Positions 1-7,557 of a stretch of DNA of 13,575 bases are shown here, one piece after another. The position numbers and the translations under genes were made by a program. Under the pieces are notes generated by a model. It was not told the DNA's origin. It saw only the letters and a list, made by a program, of their open reading frames with translations, and did not search any database. Each line of letters opens with the position of its first letter. The first letter of the stretch is position 1. Source of the stretch: Thermoleophilia bacterium (GTDB lineage: Bacteria > Actinomycetota > Thermoleophilia > Gaiellales > Gaiellaceae); NCBI GenBank assembly GCA_029858755.1, contig JAOUEK010000010.1:1-13575 (forward strand), given 5' to 3'.

Positions 1-537
1 CGTCGGCACGGCGACCAGCACGCGCCTCGAGGCGAGGCGCAGGCGGGCCGGAGCGGCGAGCTCGGCCCAGGCCGCGTCGCCGTCGAGAGAGGGCGGCCTC
101 CTCGCGCGCGGTGTGCAGTCGGAGTAGCCGAGCGCGGCGCACGCAGCGGCAACGGACGCGTCGGTGTACCAGCCGCCGCCGCAGAAGAGCGTGGCCTCGA
201 CCCCGTGCTCGCGCAGCCGTCGGCCCTCGTGCAGCACCCGAGCACCCGGGTCGCCGGTCTCCGTCGTCGGCCGGGCGTGGGTCGGGCTCGTCCAGTGTGT
301 GTGGTGGCCGAGCGGCCCACGGCCGGCGCAGGCGTGAGCGCGCTCGAGCCACACGCGCTCGTCCTCTCCCGCGGTCACATCGGGGGGCCGCAGCAGCGCG
401 GCGACCGCGAAGCCTCCGGGACGCCGCTCCTGGACGCGCGCGAACGCCGCCCACACATGATCGTCGAGAGGCCGCTCGACGTGGCAGGAGACCACCGCGT
501 ACCGTTTCCCCGACGTGTCCACTCTGCGCGAACGCAT
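1..537 (-). CDS. Polysaccharide deacetylase-like (NodB-fold) protein, C-terminus missing
   Basis: An uninterrupted minus-strand frame runs from ATG at 537 to the window edge, giving 179 residues with no stop; the C-terminal part lies outside. An early segment SCHVERPLDD (residues 17-26) resembles the first acidic motif of carbohydrate esterase 4 proteins. HHTHW (78-82) matches the metal-binding histidine motif, and CGGGWYTD (119-126) sits where this family usually carries an RxGG/RxPY-type motif. These proteins typically remove acetyl groups from extracellular glycans. The match is divergent, with C119 replacing the usual Arg, so a non-catalytic or altered-substrate member is possible. No signal peptide is seen. 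ATG 537 is the most upstream start, because an in-frame stop lies at 571-573; GTG 522 is an alternative that would shrink the overlap with the divergent gene at 515. Family call is moderate; that the frame is coding is fairly secure. Confidence 0.6.
   Translation of the reverse strand, partial: MRSRRVDTSGKRYAVVSCHVERPLDDHVWAAFARVQERRPGGFAVAALLRPPDVTAGEDERVWLERAHACAGRGPLGHHTHWTSPTHARPTTETGDPGARVLHEGRRLREHGVEATLFCGGGWYTDASVAAACAALGYSDCTPRARRPPSLDGDAAWAELAAPARLRLASRRVLVAVPT
476..505 (+). promoter_or_regulatory. Candidate promoter for the GT39-like gene
   Basis: TCGACG at 476-481 (four of six bases match TTGACA) and TACCGT at 500-505 (TAnnnT form of a -10 box) are separated by 18 bases. The -10 box ends nine bases before the GTG start at 515, so the transcript would have almost no leader. 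The site lies inside the 5' part of the divergent deacetylase-like gene. It is judged by eye only. Confidence 0.35.
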
Positions 538-1837
538 ACCACGCCCGTCGGAATGGGGACGGCGTGAGGCCTACCTGGTCGTCGGCCTCGCCGCCGCGCT
601 GCCGAGGCTGGTCGTGCTCCTGCTCGAGCGGGGGACGATCCTCGAGGAGTTCGTGGAGAAGAGCGACACGTTCGCGCGCACGCTCGCCTCGAGCGGGACC
701 TTCGGCTTCCTGCCCGACGTCCCCTCCGCCTACACGCAGCCGCTCTACGCCTTCTTCCTGGCCGGCCTCTACTGGCCGCTCGATCGTTCCTGGGTCGTCG
801 TGGGCATCGCGCAGATCGTCGTCGCCGTGGTCACGGCGCTGCTCGTCGTGGAGATCGGGCGCCGGCTGCGCTCGGTCGGGATCGGCGTCGTCGCGGGGCT
901 GATCGCCACGTTGCACCCGTACGTCGTGTGGCACGACGTCCACGTCAACCGGGAGATCCTCGACGGGCTGCTCGTCGCGCTGCTGACGCTGCTCGCCCTC
1001 GCCGCCTACGAGCGGCGCTCCGTGCCGATCGCCTGCGCGGTCGGCGCGGTGTGCGGGGTGGCGATCCTCGGCAACGCACGCCTGCTCGTGCTGCCGGTCG
1101 TGCTCGCGCCGTACCTCATCTGGCGTGTCCGGCCCCGATTCGAGGCGATCGTCGGCGTCGGGCTCGTCCTCGTCTTCGCCGGCGCGGCGCTGGCGCCGTG
1201 GGTCTTCAGGAACGAGACGCAGATCGGCTGTGTCGCGATCACGACCGACGCCCGCGCGCTCTGGAAGGCCAACAACGCGAGCACGTACGACGTCCTCGCG
1301 CGCGGCGGCTGGATCGACGACGTCCCCGAGCTGCCCGGGGTGCCGCCCTGGCCGGAGCGCGCGGCCGAGATCTCCCCGGCCGCCGCCCGGGCGGTCGACG
1401 AGTGCGCCCAGATGCGCTTCTACCGAGACGAGGTGATCGACTTCTGGCGCGACCAGCCCGGGGAGAAGGCCCGGCTGGCCGCGCAGGCGGTGGGGATGCT
1501 CTGGCGCCCCACGTTCACCACCGAGACCGCCGACACGGCCGGCGGCGGGGCCGCTGCCTTCGGCCGCGACGTCGTCGAGCCCGTGTTCATGGTGGCGGTC
1601 TACGGGCTCGCGCTCTGGGGGCTGTTCCTCGCGCCCGCGCACTTCGTCGCGCTGGCGCTGCTCCTGCTGGGGACGAACACGGCGGTGGCGATGGTCTTCG
1701 CCGGCACCGTGCGCTACCGGGCCCCGTTCGATCTGCTGCTCGCCGTGCTCGCCGCGTTCGCGCTCGCCCGTGCGTGGCAGCTGGCCGAGCGTCAGCTTCG
1801 GGGGGACAGGCCCTTCCGGCGTAGCGCCGCCTCGTAG
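515..1837 (+). CDS. GT39/ArnT-like polytopic membrane glycosyltransferase
   Basis: This 440-residue protein looks like the GT39/PMT/ArnT superfamily, which transfers sugars from polyprenyl-phosphate donors on the outer face of the cytoplasmic membrane. Hydrophobic segments are at about 18-38, 92-113, 122-138, 150-163, 171-200, 211-230, 347-385 and 405-428. The first outer loop contains EEFVEKSDTFARTL (44-57) followed by YTQPLYAFFLAGLY (73-86), a layout typical of GT39 proteins (acidic residues, then a P-L-Y-x-F helix). A hydrophilic region of about 100 residues (230-340) precedes the last helices. The GTG at 515 is the best start: no good Shine-Dalgarno lies near it, but a -10-like box sits nine bases upstream. 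Its first 23 bases overlap the divergent deacetylase-like gene and its last 46 bases overlap the convergent glycosyltransferase gene. It probably adds a side-chain sugar to the product of this locus; donor and acceptor are unknown. Confidence 0.75.
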   Translation: MSTLRERIPRPSEWGRREAYLVVGLAAALPRLVVLLLERGTILEEFVEKSDTFARTLASSGTFGFLPDVPSAYTQPLYAFFLAGLYWPLDRSWVVVGIAQIVVAVVTALLVVEIGRRLRSVGIGVVAGLIATLHPYVVWHDVHVNREILDGLLVALLTLLALAAYERRSVPIACAVGAVCGVAILGNARLLVLPVVLAPYLIWRVRPRFEAIVGVGLVLVFAGAALAPWVFRNETQIGCVAITTDARALWKANNASTYDVLARGGWIDDVPELPGVPPWPERAAEISPAAARAVDECAQMRFYRDEVIDFWRDQPGEKARLAAQAVGMLWRPTFTTETADTAGGGAAAFGRDVVEPVFMVAVYGLALWGLFLAPAHFVALALLLLGTNTAVAMVFAGTVRYRAPFDLLLAVLAAFALARAWQLAERQLRGDRPFRRSAAS

Positions 1838-2901
1838 AGCTCCTCCGTACGGCCCGTACACCGGTCTTGCGGGAAGGCGTCGAGCGCCCGCGCGCGCCCG
1901 CCTTCGCCGAACGCACGCACGCGCTCTGCATTGCCGGCGAGGTCGACGAGGGCGGCCGCGAGCGCAGCGGCGTCACCGGCCGGGACGAGCACCCCCGTCG
2001 TGCCGTCGGCGACGATCTCGGGCAGCCCGCCGACGTCGCTGGCCACCACCGCGCGGCCGCGCTCCATCGCCTCGAGCGCGACCATGCCGAAGCCCTCGCC
2101 GAGCGACGGCACGGCGACGACGGCGGCGCGCTCGATCACCTCGGCCGCCGGCGTGTGCCCCAGGAACCGCACCTTGCCGTCGAGCCCGAGCGCGGTGGCG
2201 CGCTCGCGCAGCTCCGTGTCCAGCGGCCCTGCGCCGGCGATCTCCACCTCGAGGCCCGGTAGCTCGCGCACGGCGGCGGCTGCCGCTTCGAGGAGCACGT
2301 GGTGCCCCTTGATGGGGATCAGGCGGCCGACCACGGCCACGCGCGGCGCGTCGGGGGGTGGCGACGGCTCGGGCCCGGGGACGATGCCGTAGTGGACGAC
2401 CTCGAACGACTGCTCGGCGAACCCCTCTGTGTCGGCCAGGTAGCGCGCGAGCCCGCCCGAGATCGCGATGTGCAGGTCGACGAGCCGGCCGACGACGCGG
2501 TCGGCGGCGGCGAAGGCGCGCGAGGCCCGGAACGGGTTGAAGCCGTGCTTGGTGCTCGCGAGCACGGGCACCCGCGCAAGCCGGCCGGCGAGCAGGCCGT
2601 GGAAGTCGGCGTGGACGAGATGGGTGTGCAGGATCGCCGGCCGCTGACGCCTCACCACCCGCAGCACGCGGCCGAACGCGAGCGGATCGGCGGCTCGCGA
2701 CAGGCGCACGCGCTGCACGGGGACGCCGGCGCCGTCGAGGCGGGCTGCGAGCTCCCACGCCCCTGGCTCGTCCTCGTGCAAGAGGAGGAAGCGAACGTCC
2801 CACCCGCGCTCGCGGAGCTGCGGCAGAAGCAGCAGGAGGTGTGCCTCCGAGCCGGAGATGCCCGACGCCTTGGCGACGTGGAGGACGACCGTGCCGCTCA
2901 C
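1792..2901 (-). CDS. GT4-family glycosyltransferase (last gene of the minus-strand operon)
   Basis: A 369-residue cytoplasmic GT-B glycosyltransferase. The N-terminal Rossmann half starts LHVAKASGISGSEAHLL (7-23), with the glycine-rich acceptor/donor loop, and carries HTHLVHADFHG (92-102). The C-terminal half has GRLIPIKGHHVLLEA (192-206), the family's donor-phosphate-binding Arg/Lys segment. The catalytic E-x7-E motif is in PSLGEGFGMVALEAM (E269 and E277), followed by DVGGLPEIV (289-297). Length is normal for GT4. Translation starts at GTG 2901, sharing four bases with the stop of the upstream gene, with GAGGTGG (2909-2915) seven bases before it. Longer readings through the upstream gene are frame shadows. 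It is the final gene of the flippase/GT operon, and its 3' end overlaps the convergent GT39-like gene by 46 bases. The sugar transferred cannot be told from sequence. Confidence 0.85.
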   Translation of the reverse strand: MSGTVVLHVAKASGISGSEAHLLLLLPQLRERGWDVRFLLLHEDEPGAWELAARLDGAGVPVQRVRLSRAADPLAFGRVLRVVRRQRPAILHTHLVHADFHGLLAGRLARVPVLASTKHGFNPFRASRAFAAADRVVGRLVDLHIAISGGLARYLADTEGFAEQSFEVVHYGIVPGPEPSPPPDAPRVAVVGRLIPIKGHHVLLEAAAAAVRELPGLEVEIAGAGPLDTELRERATALGLDGKVRFLGHTPAAEVIERAAVVAVPSLGEGFGMVALEAMERGRAVVASDVGGLPEIVADGTTGVLVPAGDAAALAAALVDLAGNAERVRAFGEGGRARALDAFPQDRCTGRTEELYEAALRRKGLSPRS

Positions 2902-3917
2902 CCCTGCGCCACCTCGATCACCGCGTCGGCCCACGCGCGCACGGAATGCATGCGCTCGACGCCGGCGCGCAGCTCCCGGCCGATGGCAGGCCGATCGGCT
3001 CCCGCCAGCCAGCGCAGCCGGGCCACCAGGCTCGACGGGTCGTCGCGCTCGAAGCGGAGCTCCGGCGGCAGCAGCGTGTCGAGGGCGGGGTTCGACGCGA
3101 GCACGGGGAGGCAGGTCGCGGCCGCCTCGAAGACGATCTTGTCCGTGGCGCCCGCGCGCATGTTGTTGACCAGGGCGTCCGCGCCGCCGAGGAGATCGGG
3201 CACCTCGTCGCGCGGCACCGGACCGCTCACGGTGACGCGGTCGCCGACGCCGAGCTCGGCGACGAGCCGCTCGAGCGCGGATCGGTGGGCTCGCTCCTCC
3301 GGGGTCAGCGAGGGGCCGACCAGCCGCACCCGCAGCGAGGGCTCGAGGGCGGCGGCGCGGACGACGACCTCCAGCCCCTTGGCCGGCGAGGTGCGGCCCA
3401 GCGCCACGACCTCGAGCCCGTCTCGCGGCGTGCGGTCGACGCAGGGGAACCCGTCGAGCTCGATGCCGTGGCCGATCGCCCGCAGCTTCGTCGACGGGAG
3501 CGGGAAGGAGCGGGGGTCGACGGTGAGCACGGCGTTGGAGGCCCGCTCGGCGACGGCGAGCAGGCGGCTCGACCGCCAGTGCGTGAACCAGAGGAGGACG
3601 CGGACGCCGAGCGGCCGTGAGGGCGGCGCCGCCAGGACGGCGTAGATGGGGCACATGTGCGCGAGCACCGCGGCCGGCCGGGGCCTGCGTGCGAGCTCGC
3701 GCGCAAGGGCGACTTCGAAGCGTGCGCCGCGCCCGGCGCGCAGCGGGCTGCGGAAGAGGCGCACACGGCAGTTCGCGGGCAGGGCGCCCTCGACGGCACG
3801 GTCCGCGAGCACCACCACCTCGTCGCAGCGCTCGGCGAGCGCGCGCACCTTGGCGACGGTCGCCCCGAGCACCGGGCTCGCCGGGTCGATCTCCTGCGTG
3901 ACGACGACGAGCCTCAC
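2898..3917 (-). CDS. GT4-like glycosyltransferase with a degenerate E-x7-E motif
   Basis: A 339-residue GT-B protein. The N-terminus MRLVVVTQEIDP (1-12) is a first Rossmann strand, LLWFTHW (108-114) and LTVDPRSFPLPSTK (131-144) lie before the hinge, and VALGRTSPAKGLEVVVRA (171-188) is the donor-binding region of GT4 enzymes. Where most relatives have E-x7-E, this protein has NNMRAGATDKIVFEAA (251-266). The second Glu (E264) is present, but the position eight residues earlier is Gly256, so the canonical pair is incomplete. The GTG at 3917 overlaps the upstream stop by four bases; only a weak G-rich stretch precedes it, suggesting translational coupling. It likely adds one sugar of the repeat unit. 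Reduced activity or altered donor handling is possible, though some GT4 subgroups naturally vary here. Confidence 0.8.
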   Translation of the reverse strand: MRLVVVTQEIDPASPVLGATVAKVRALAERCDEVVVLADRAVEGALPANCRVRLFRSPLRAGRGARFEVALARELARRPRPAAVLAHMCPIYAVLAAPPSRPLGVRVLLWFTHWRSSRLLAVAERASNAVLTVDPRSFPLPSTKLRAIGHGIELDGFPCVDRTPRDGLEVVALGRTSPAKGLEVVVRAAALEPSLRVRLVGPSLTPEERAHRSALERLVAELGVGDRVTVSGPVPRDEVPDLLGGADALVNNMRAGATDKIVFEAAATCLPVLASNPALDTLLPPELRFERDDPSSLVARLRWLAGADRPAIGRELRAGVERMHSVRAWADAVIEVAQG

Positions 3918-5044
3918 GTCCCGCCCCCGGCGCCGCTGACGCGGTCGACGAGCTCGCGCGTGCTCTGCGCGTGCTGCTCGGGGGTCGCGCGCCAGCGCTC
4001 GACGTCCCGCCGGGCGCCGGCGCCGAGGCGCTCCGCCAGCCCCCGCTCCGTGAGCAGGCGCACCATCGCGTCTGCCAGCGCATCTGGATCCTCGCCCGGG
4101 ACGAGCAGCCCGTTCTCGCCGTCGACGACGATGTCGGGGATGCCGCCCGCGCGCGCGCCGAGCACGGCGCGACCGCGGCAGAACGCCTCGACGGCGATCC
4201 GCGGCAGCCCCTCCGAGCGCGAGGCGAGCACGAGCGCGGTGGAGTCGTCCATCGCAGCCGCGACGTCGGGCGTGGTCAGCCTCGGCGTCCAGCGCACCCG
4301 TCCCGGGAGCTCGGCGACGAGGGCCTCGGGGACGGCGCGCATCGTGCCCTCGCCGACGAGATGGAGTCGCGCGGAGGGTACGCGCGGAGCGGCTCGCCGC
4401 CACGCGTCGGCGATCACGTCCACGGCCTTGTAGCGCTCGAGCACGCCGACGAAGAGGAGTTGCGGCGTCTCCGGCAGCGGTGCCGGCGGCCGCTCGGAGA
4501 ACGTCTCCAGGTCCATGAAGGCGACGAACTCGCCTGCCGGCTCGACCCCTAGCTCGCGCACGACCCGCGACGTGAAGGGCGAAAGGGTGCGCACGCCGTC
4601 CGCGTGGCGCACCGCGTAGCGCGAGAGCGCGTCTGCGAGCGGCGCGAGCAGCCGGCGCAGCGGCGACCCGTACAGCCGTGTGGGTGCCCGCGGGTCGCCG
4701 TGGAGGTCGAGGATGACGGCGCTCGGGACGCGCGAGAGCCGGCGGCCGAGGAGCGCCAGCGCCGTCTCGGGCGCGCCCTGCACGAGCACCGCGTCCGGCC
4801 TGCGGCGCCGCAGCTCGCGCGCCACGAGGAACGGGAGGCGGAGGTAGAAGAGCGGCCCGTCGAGGACGGGGGACGGCCGCACGAGCGTGAACCGCGGGTC
4901 TTGCTGCTGCACGCCGCCACGCCGCGCCGCCGCGAGCACGTGCACGTCGAGCTTCTGCTCGAGCGCGTCGAACTTCCGCGCCAGCGAGGGCGACAGCGGC
5001 AGGCCGTAGCGGGTGCGGCCGGCCATCAGCAGCGTCGGGCTCAT
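3914..5044 (-). CDS. GT4-family glycosyltransferase
   Basis: A 376-residue GT-B glycosyltransferase. It opens MSPTLLMAGRTRYGLPLSPS (1-20), followed by a Rossmann half with VLVQGAPETALALLG (86-100) and ILDLHGDPRAPTRLYG (111-126). The C-terminal half has LLFVGVLERYKAVDVIADAW (196-215), the donor-binding strand with Arg and Lys, and ASRSEGLPRIAVEAFCRG (274-291) containing E278 and E286 in E-x7-E spacing. GGIPDIVVDGENGLLVP (310-326) is the standard closing motif. The ATG at 5044 shares four bases with the stop of the gene before it, and GAGGAGG (5055-5061) lies ten bases upstream, which supports this start over the internal Met at residue 7. It is the third gene of the flippase-led operon. The substrate is unknown. 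Confidence 0.87.
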   Translation of the reverse strand: MSPTLLMAGRTRYGLPLSPSLARKFDALEQKLDVHVLAAARRGGVQQQDPRFTLVRPSPVLDGPLFYLRLPFLVARELRRRRPDAVLVQGAPETALALLGRRLSRVPSAVILDLHGDPRAPTRLYGSPLRRLLAPLADALSRYAVRHADGVRTLSPFTSRVVRELGVEPAGEFVAFMDLETFSERPPAPLPETPQLLFVGVLERYKAVDVIADAWRRAAPRVPSARLHLVGEGTMRAVPEALVAELPGRVRWTPRLTTPDVAAAMDDSTALVLASRSEGLPRIAVEAFCRGRAVLGARAGGIPDIVVDGENGLLVPGEDPDALADAMVRLLTERGLAERLGAGARRDVERWRATPEQHAQSTRELVDRVSGAGGGT

Positions 5045-6174
5045 CGGCGTGCCGCCTCCTCGAGGATCGCCTCGATCCGCGCGAGCAGCGGCCCCTCGGC
5101 GAGCGCCGCGACCGACGGGGCGGCCGCCTCGGCCAGACGCTCGCGAAGCCCCGGCTCGCGGACGAGGCGAGCGACGGCGGTGCCGAGCGTGGCCGCGTTG
5201 CCCGGCGGGACGAGCAGCCCGTTGATCCCGTCCTCGACGACCTCCGGCACGCCTCCGACGGCCGTCGCGATCACGGGCGTGCCCACGGCGAGCGCCTCCA
5301 CGACGGTGTGCGGGAAGTTCTCCCAGGAGGAGGCGACGAGCGCGGCGTCGGCGGCTCGGAACACGCGGAGCACGTCGTCGCGTGTGCCGGCGCCGAGAAA
5401 CCGCACACGCCCGCCGAGGCCGAGCTCGGCCGCGCACGCCTCGAGCGCCGTCAGCTCGGGCCCGTCGCCGAGGATGGCGAGCGCCACCTCGGGCACCTCG
5501 ACGAGCGATGCCAGCGCGACGTCCAGGGACTTCTGCGCGGTCAGCCTGCCCGCGAAGGCGAGCGTCGGGCCGTCCAGGCCGAGCTCCGCCCGCAGCTCCG
5601 CCCGGTCGGGCAACTCGGGCACGGCGGGGGCAGCGTTCGGCACGACGGAGACGCGCTCCGGGTCGAGGCCCCAGCCGAGCGCGATCTCGCGCAGGTACGC
5701 GCTCGGACAGATCACCGCCTGTGCGCGGGCGAGCGCCCACGTGCGCGTCGCTCGCAGCACCCGCGAGCGCGCTCCCGGCCGCCGCTCCTGGAACTCCTCC
5801 AGCGTGCCGTGGAAGCGGCCGCGGCGCCGGGCGCGCTCGTACGCCTCGTCGGCGACGAGCTTGACCACCAGCGGGCGTCGAGCGAGAGCCGTCCCCAACG
5901 CCGCACGGCGCACCATGCCGGTCGCGTAGACGACGTCGGCGCGGCGCGCCGCGCGTGCCACGGCGATCGCGGCTGCGAGATGGCGCAACCCGGCGGGAAG
6001 CGTGCGGGCGATCCGATGCACACGGTAGGGGCGCGGCGCGGGAGGCCGGTCGGCGGTCGTCACCACCTCGACCCCGTGACCGCGTCCGGCGAGGTGGCCC
6101 GCCAACGCCGGGGCGTGCACCGCCGGCCCGCCGACGTCGGGAGGCCAGATCCCGCTCACCACCACGACGTTCAC
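5041..6174 (-). CDS. GT4-family glycosyltransferase
   Basis: A 377-residue GT-B enzyme. MNVVVVSGIWPPDVGGPAVH (1-20) is the classic GT4 opening with the nucleotide-sugar glycine loop. CPSAYLREIALGWGL (156-170) and VSVVPNAAP (175-183) precede the hinge. FAGRLTAQKSLDVALASL (217-234) is the donor-binding segment with R220 and K225. SSWENFPHTVVEALAVGTP (282-300) holds E285 and E293 in the E-x7-E arrangement, and VGGVPEVVEDGINGLLVPPG (306-325) closes the domain. The GTG at 6174 overlaps the flippase stop by four bases. It is second in the operon, so it is translated right after the flippase; it presumably extends the lipid-linked glycan on the cytoplasmic face. Sugar specificity cannot be assigned. 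Confidence 0.87.
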   Translation of the reverse strand: MNVVVVSGIWPPDVGGPAVHAPALAGHLAGRGHGVEVVTTADRPPAPRPYRVHRIARTLPAGLRHLAAAIAVARAARRADVVYATGMVRRAALGTALARRPLVVKLVADEAYERARRRGRFHGTLEEFQERRPGARSRVLRATRTWALARAQAVICPSAYLREIALGWGLDPERVSVVPNAAPAVPELPDRAELRAELGLDGPTLAFAGRLTAQKSLDVALASLVEVPEVALAILGDGPELTALEACAAELGLGGRVRFLGAGTRDDVLRVFRAADAALVASSWENFPHTVVEALAVGTPVIATAVGGVPEVVEDGINGLLVPPGNAATLGTAVARLVREPGLRERLAEAAAPSVAALAEGPLLARIEAILEEAARR

Positions 6175-7475
6175 GGAAGCGAGACGCCCTCGACGACGCC
6201 GTCCCGCCGCCCGCGGACGTCCGCGCGGACGCCCACCAGGAGCACGGCCCACGTCGCAGCGAAGGCGACGGCGGAGAGGAGCACGCCCACCGCGGCCCCC
6301 GTGACGCCCCACTCCGCGCCGAGCACGGCGACGAGAGGCAGTAGCACCACGGCCTCGACGCCGTGGGTGATCACCCGCAACCGGGGACGGCCGATGGTGG
6401 TGGGCAGGGACTTCGACCAGCCGAGAATCACCTGGATCGCGCCCGCGAAGAGGACGATGCGCGCGGCCGTGATCGCGGCCTCATAGGCATCGTCGCGGAA
6501 GAACGTCCGCACCAGCCACGGCATCAGCACGAAGAACACGGGCACCGCGACCGCCATCAGCGCGGCCGCCCGCGTCGTGTACGCGCGAACGGCGGCCATC
6601 ACGGCGCTCTCGCGGCCGCGCTCCCACTCCCGCGTGTGCTCGGTGAGCAGGACGAGGCGCACGGGCGCCGTGGCGGCGGTGAGCCCGCTCTGCGGCGCCT
6701 GCGCCACCCGGAACAGGCCGACGGCGTTCGTCCCGGCGACGACTCCGAGCACGAGCGGCGCCAGCGTCGTGCGCAGCGAGACGACGCCGGTGGCGAGGCT
6801 GGAGCCGAGCACGAAGGAGACGATCGGGCGGCGATCCTCCCCGAGCGACACCGGCGGAGACGAGGGGAAGCGGCGCAACGCGGAGCGCCCGACCAGCGAC
6901 ACGGTGGCGGTCGACGCCGCCTGTGCGACGACGACGAGCGCCAGCGCCTGCCAGACCCCGAAGTGGACGCCGACCGCGATCGCGGCGAGGCGCAGTGCCA
7001 TCGAGAGCGCGAGGTAGGCGCCGCGCACGTCGTAGCGCCCGCGGAGCAGGAGCGCGGTGCCGGCGACGTTCTCGGGCGCCTGGGCCAACGGCAGGGCGGC
7101 GACCGCGAGCAGCGCGGCCTGGAGGCCGCTCGTGTCGAAGACGTCGTCTGCGAAGCGTGAGAGGACGACGAGCGCGAGCCCGGCGACCGCACCGCCCGCC
7201 AGCTTCAGCTCGAGGGCGCGCCGGAAGAGCCGGCGCAGCTTGCCCCATTCCTCCCGCGAGACGTAGCGGAAGCCGAACTTCGTCAGCGAGTCCTCGACCG
7301 TGAGGTCGAGCAGGGTCTGGAAGAACGACGCAGCTGCCAGCGCCGTCGCGAAGACGCCGAACTCGGCGAGGCCGAGGACGTTCGCCGCGACGATCGTGCC
7401 GAGGAGCCCGAAGACGACCGCTGCATAGAGGCCGGCGGCGGTCGTCGAGCGTCGCCAGAGCAGGCGGGAGCGCAT
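6171..7475 (-). CDS. Wzx-like polysaccharide flippase (MOP superfamily)
   Basis: A 434-residue, highly hydrophobic protein with about 12 predicted membrane helices. It starts with a short basic N-terminus (MRSRLLWRRS), then TTAAGLYAAVVFGLLGTIVA and LAEFGVFATALAAASFFQTL. This layout, with a G-L-x-E-F-G-x-F turn after helix 1, is typical of MOP-superfamily polysaccharide transporters (PST/Wzx), which flip undecaprenyl-linked repeat units across the cytoplasmic membrane. EDSLTKFGFRY (about 61-71) follows helix 2, and a basic cytosolic loop EEWGKLRRLFRRALELK comes next. It leads the five-gene minus operon, followed by four GT4 genes each with a 4-base overlap, which is strong context for glycan export. 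The ATG at 7475 has a TACACT box ten bases upstream and no clear Shine-Dalgarno. Lipid II-type or other MOP substrates are less likely in this setting. Confidence 0.82.
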   Translation of the reverse strand: MRSRLLWRRSTTAAGLYAAVVFGLLGTIVAANVLGLAEFGVFATALAAASFFQTLLDLTVEDSLTKFGFRYVSREEWGKLRRLFRRALELKLAGGAVAGLALVVLSRFADDVFDTSGLQAALLAVAALPLAQAPENVAGTALLLRGRYDVRGAYLALSMALRLAAIAVGVHFGVWQALALVVVAQAASTATVSLVGRSALRRFPSSPPVSLGEDRRPIVSFVLGSSLATGVVSLRTTLAPLVLGVVAGTNAVGLFRVAQAPQSGLTAATAPVRLVLLTEHTREWERGRESAVMAAVRAYTTRAAALMAVAVPVFFVLMPWLVRTFFRDDAYEAAITAARIVLFAGAIQVILGWSKSLPTTIGRPRLRVITHGVEAVVLLPLVAVLGAEWGVTGAAVGVLLSAVAFAATWAVLLVGVRADVRGRRDGVVEGVSLP

Positions 7476-7485
7476 CTCGCAGGCC

Positions 7486-7491
7486 AGTGTA
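7486..7491 (-). promoter_or_regulatory. Candidate -10 box for the flippase/glycosyltransferase operon
   Basis: Read on the minus strand, TACACT ends ten bases before the flippase ATG at 7475. Transcription would start within a few bases of the start codon, giving a leaderless or nearly leaderless mRNA. No convincing -35 hexamer is seen 16-18 bases further upstream. It sits back to back with the -10-like box of the divergent operon. Confidence 0.4.
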
Positions 7492-7545
7492 GAGCGCGCC
7501 CTGGCGGCGCCCCGGCCCGCGCGAGAGGGCCACCGGCAGGTGGTC

Positions 7546-7551
7546 TACAGT
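7546..7551 (+). promoter_or_regulatory. Candidate -10 box for the ligase/epimerase operon
   Basis: TACAGT lies exactly six bases before the GTG at 7558, the spacing expected if transcription begins at the first base of the start codon. This decides the start in favour of GTG 7558 over the in-frame GTG at 7540, which is upstream of the box. No clear -35 element is visible. Only 82 bases separate the two divergent start codons (7476-7557), so both promoters share this gap. Confidence 0.45.
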
Positions 7552-7557
7552 GCGCCG

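Noticed and set aside
111..902. A 263-codon plus-strand frame over the left edge
   Set aside because: It is Arg/Ser/Ala-rich shadow of the deacetylase-like and GT39-like genes; both of those show real motifs in their own frames.
2299..3645. A 448-codon plus-strand frame opposite two glycosyltransferase genes
   Set aside because: Long antisense frames are common in very GC-rich coding DNA. It shows no motif, and the opposite strand has two clear GT4 proteins.
1792..4083. A 763-codon minus-strand open frame suggesting a fused glycosyltransferase
   Set aside because: Its first half is Arg/Ala-rich shadow of the neighbouring gene. Only the part from GTG 2901 has GT4 motifs, and that start overlaps the upstream stop by four bases.
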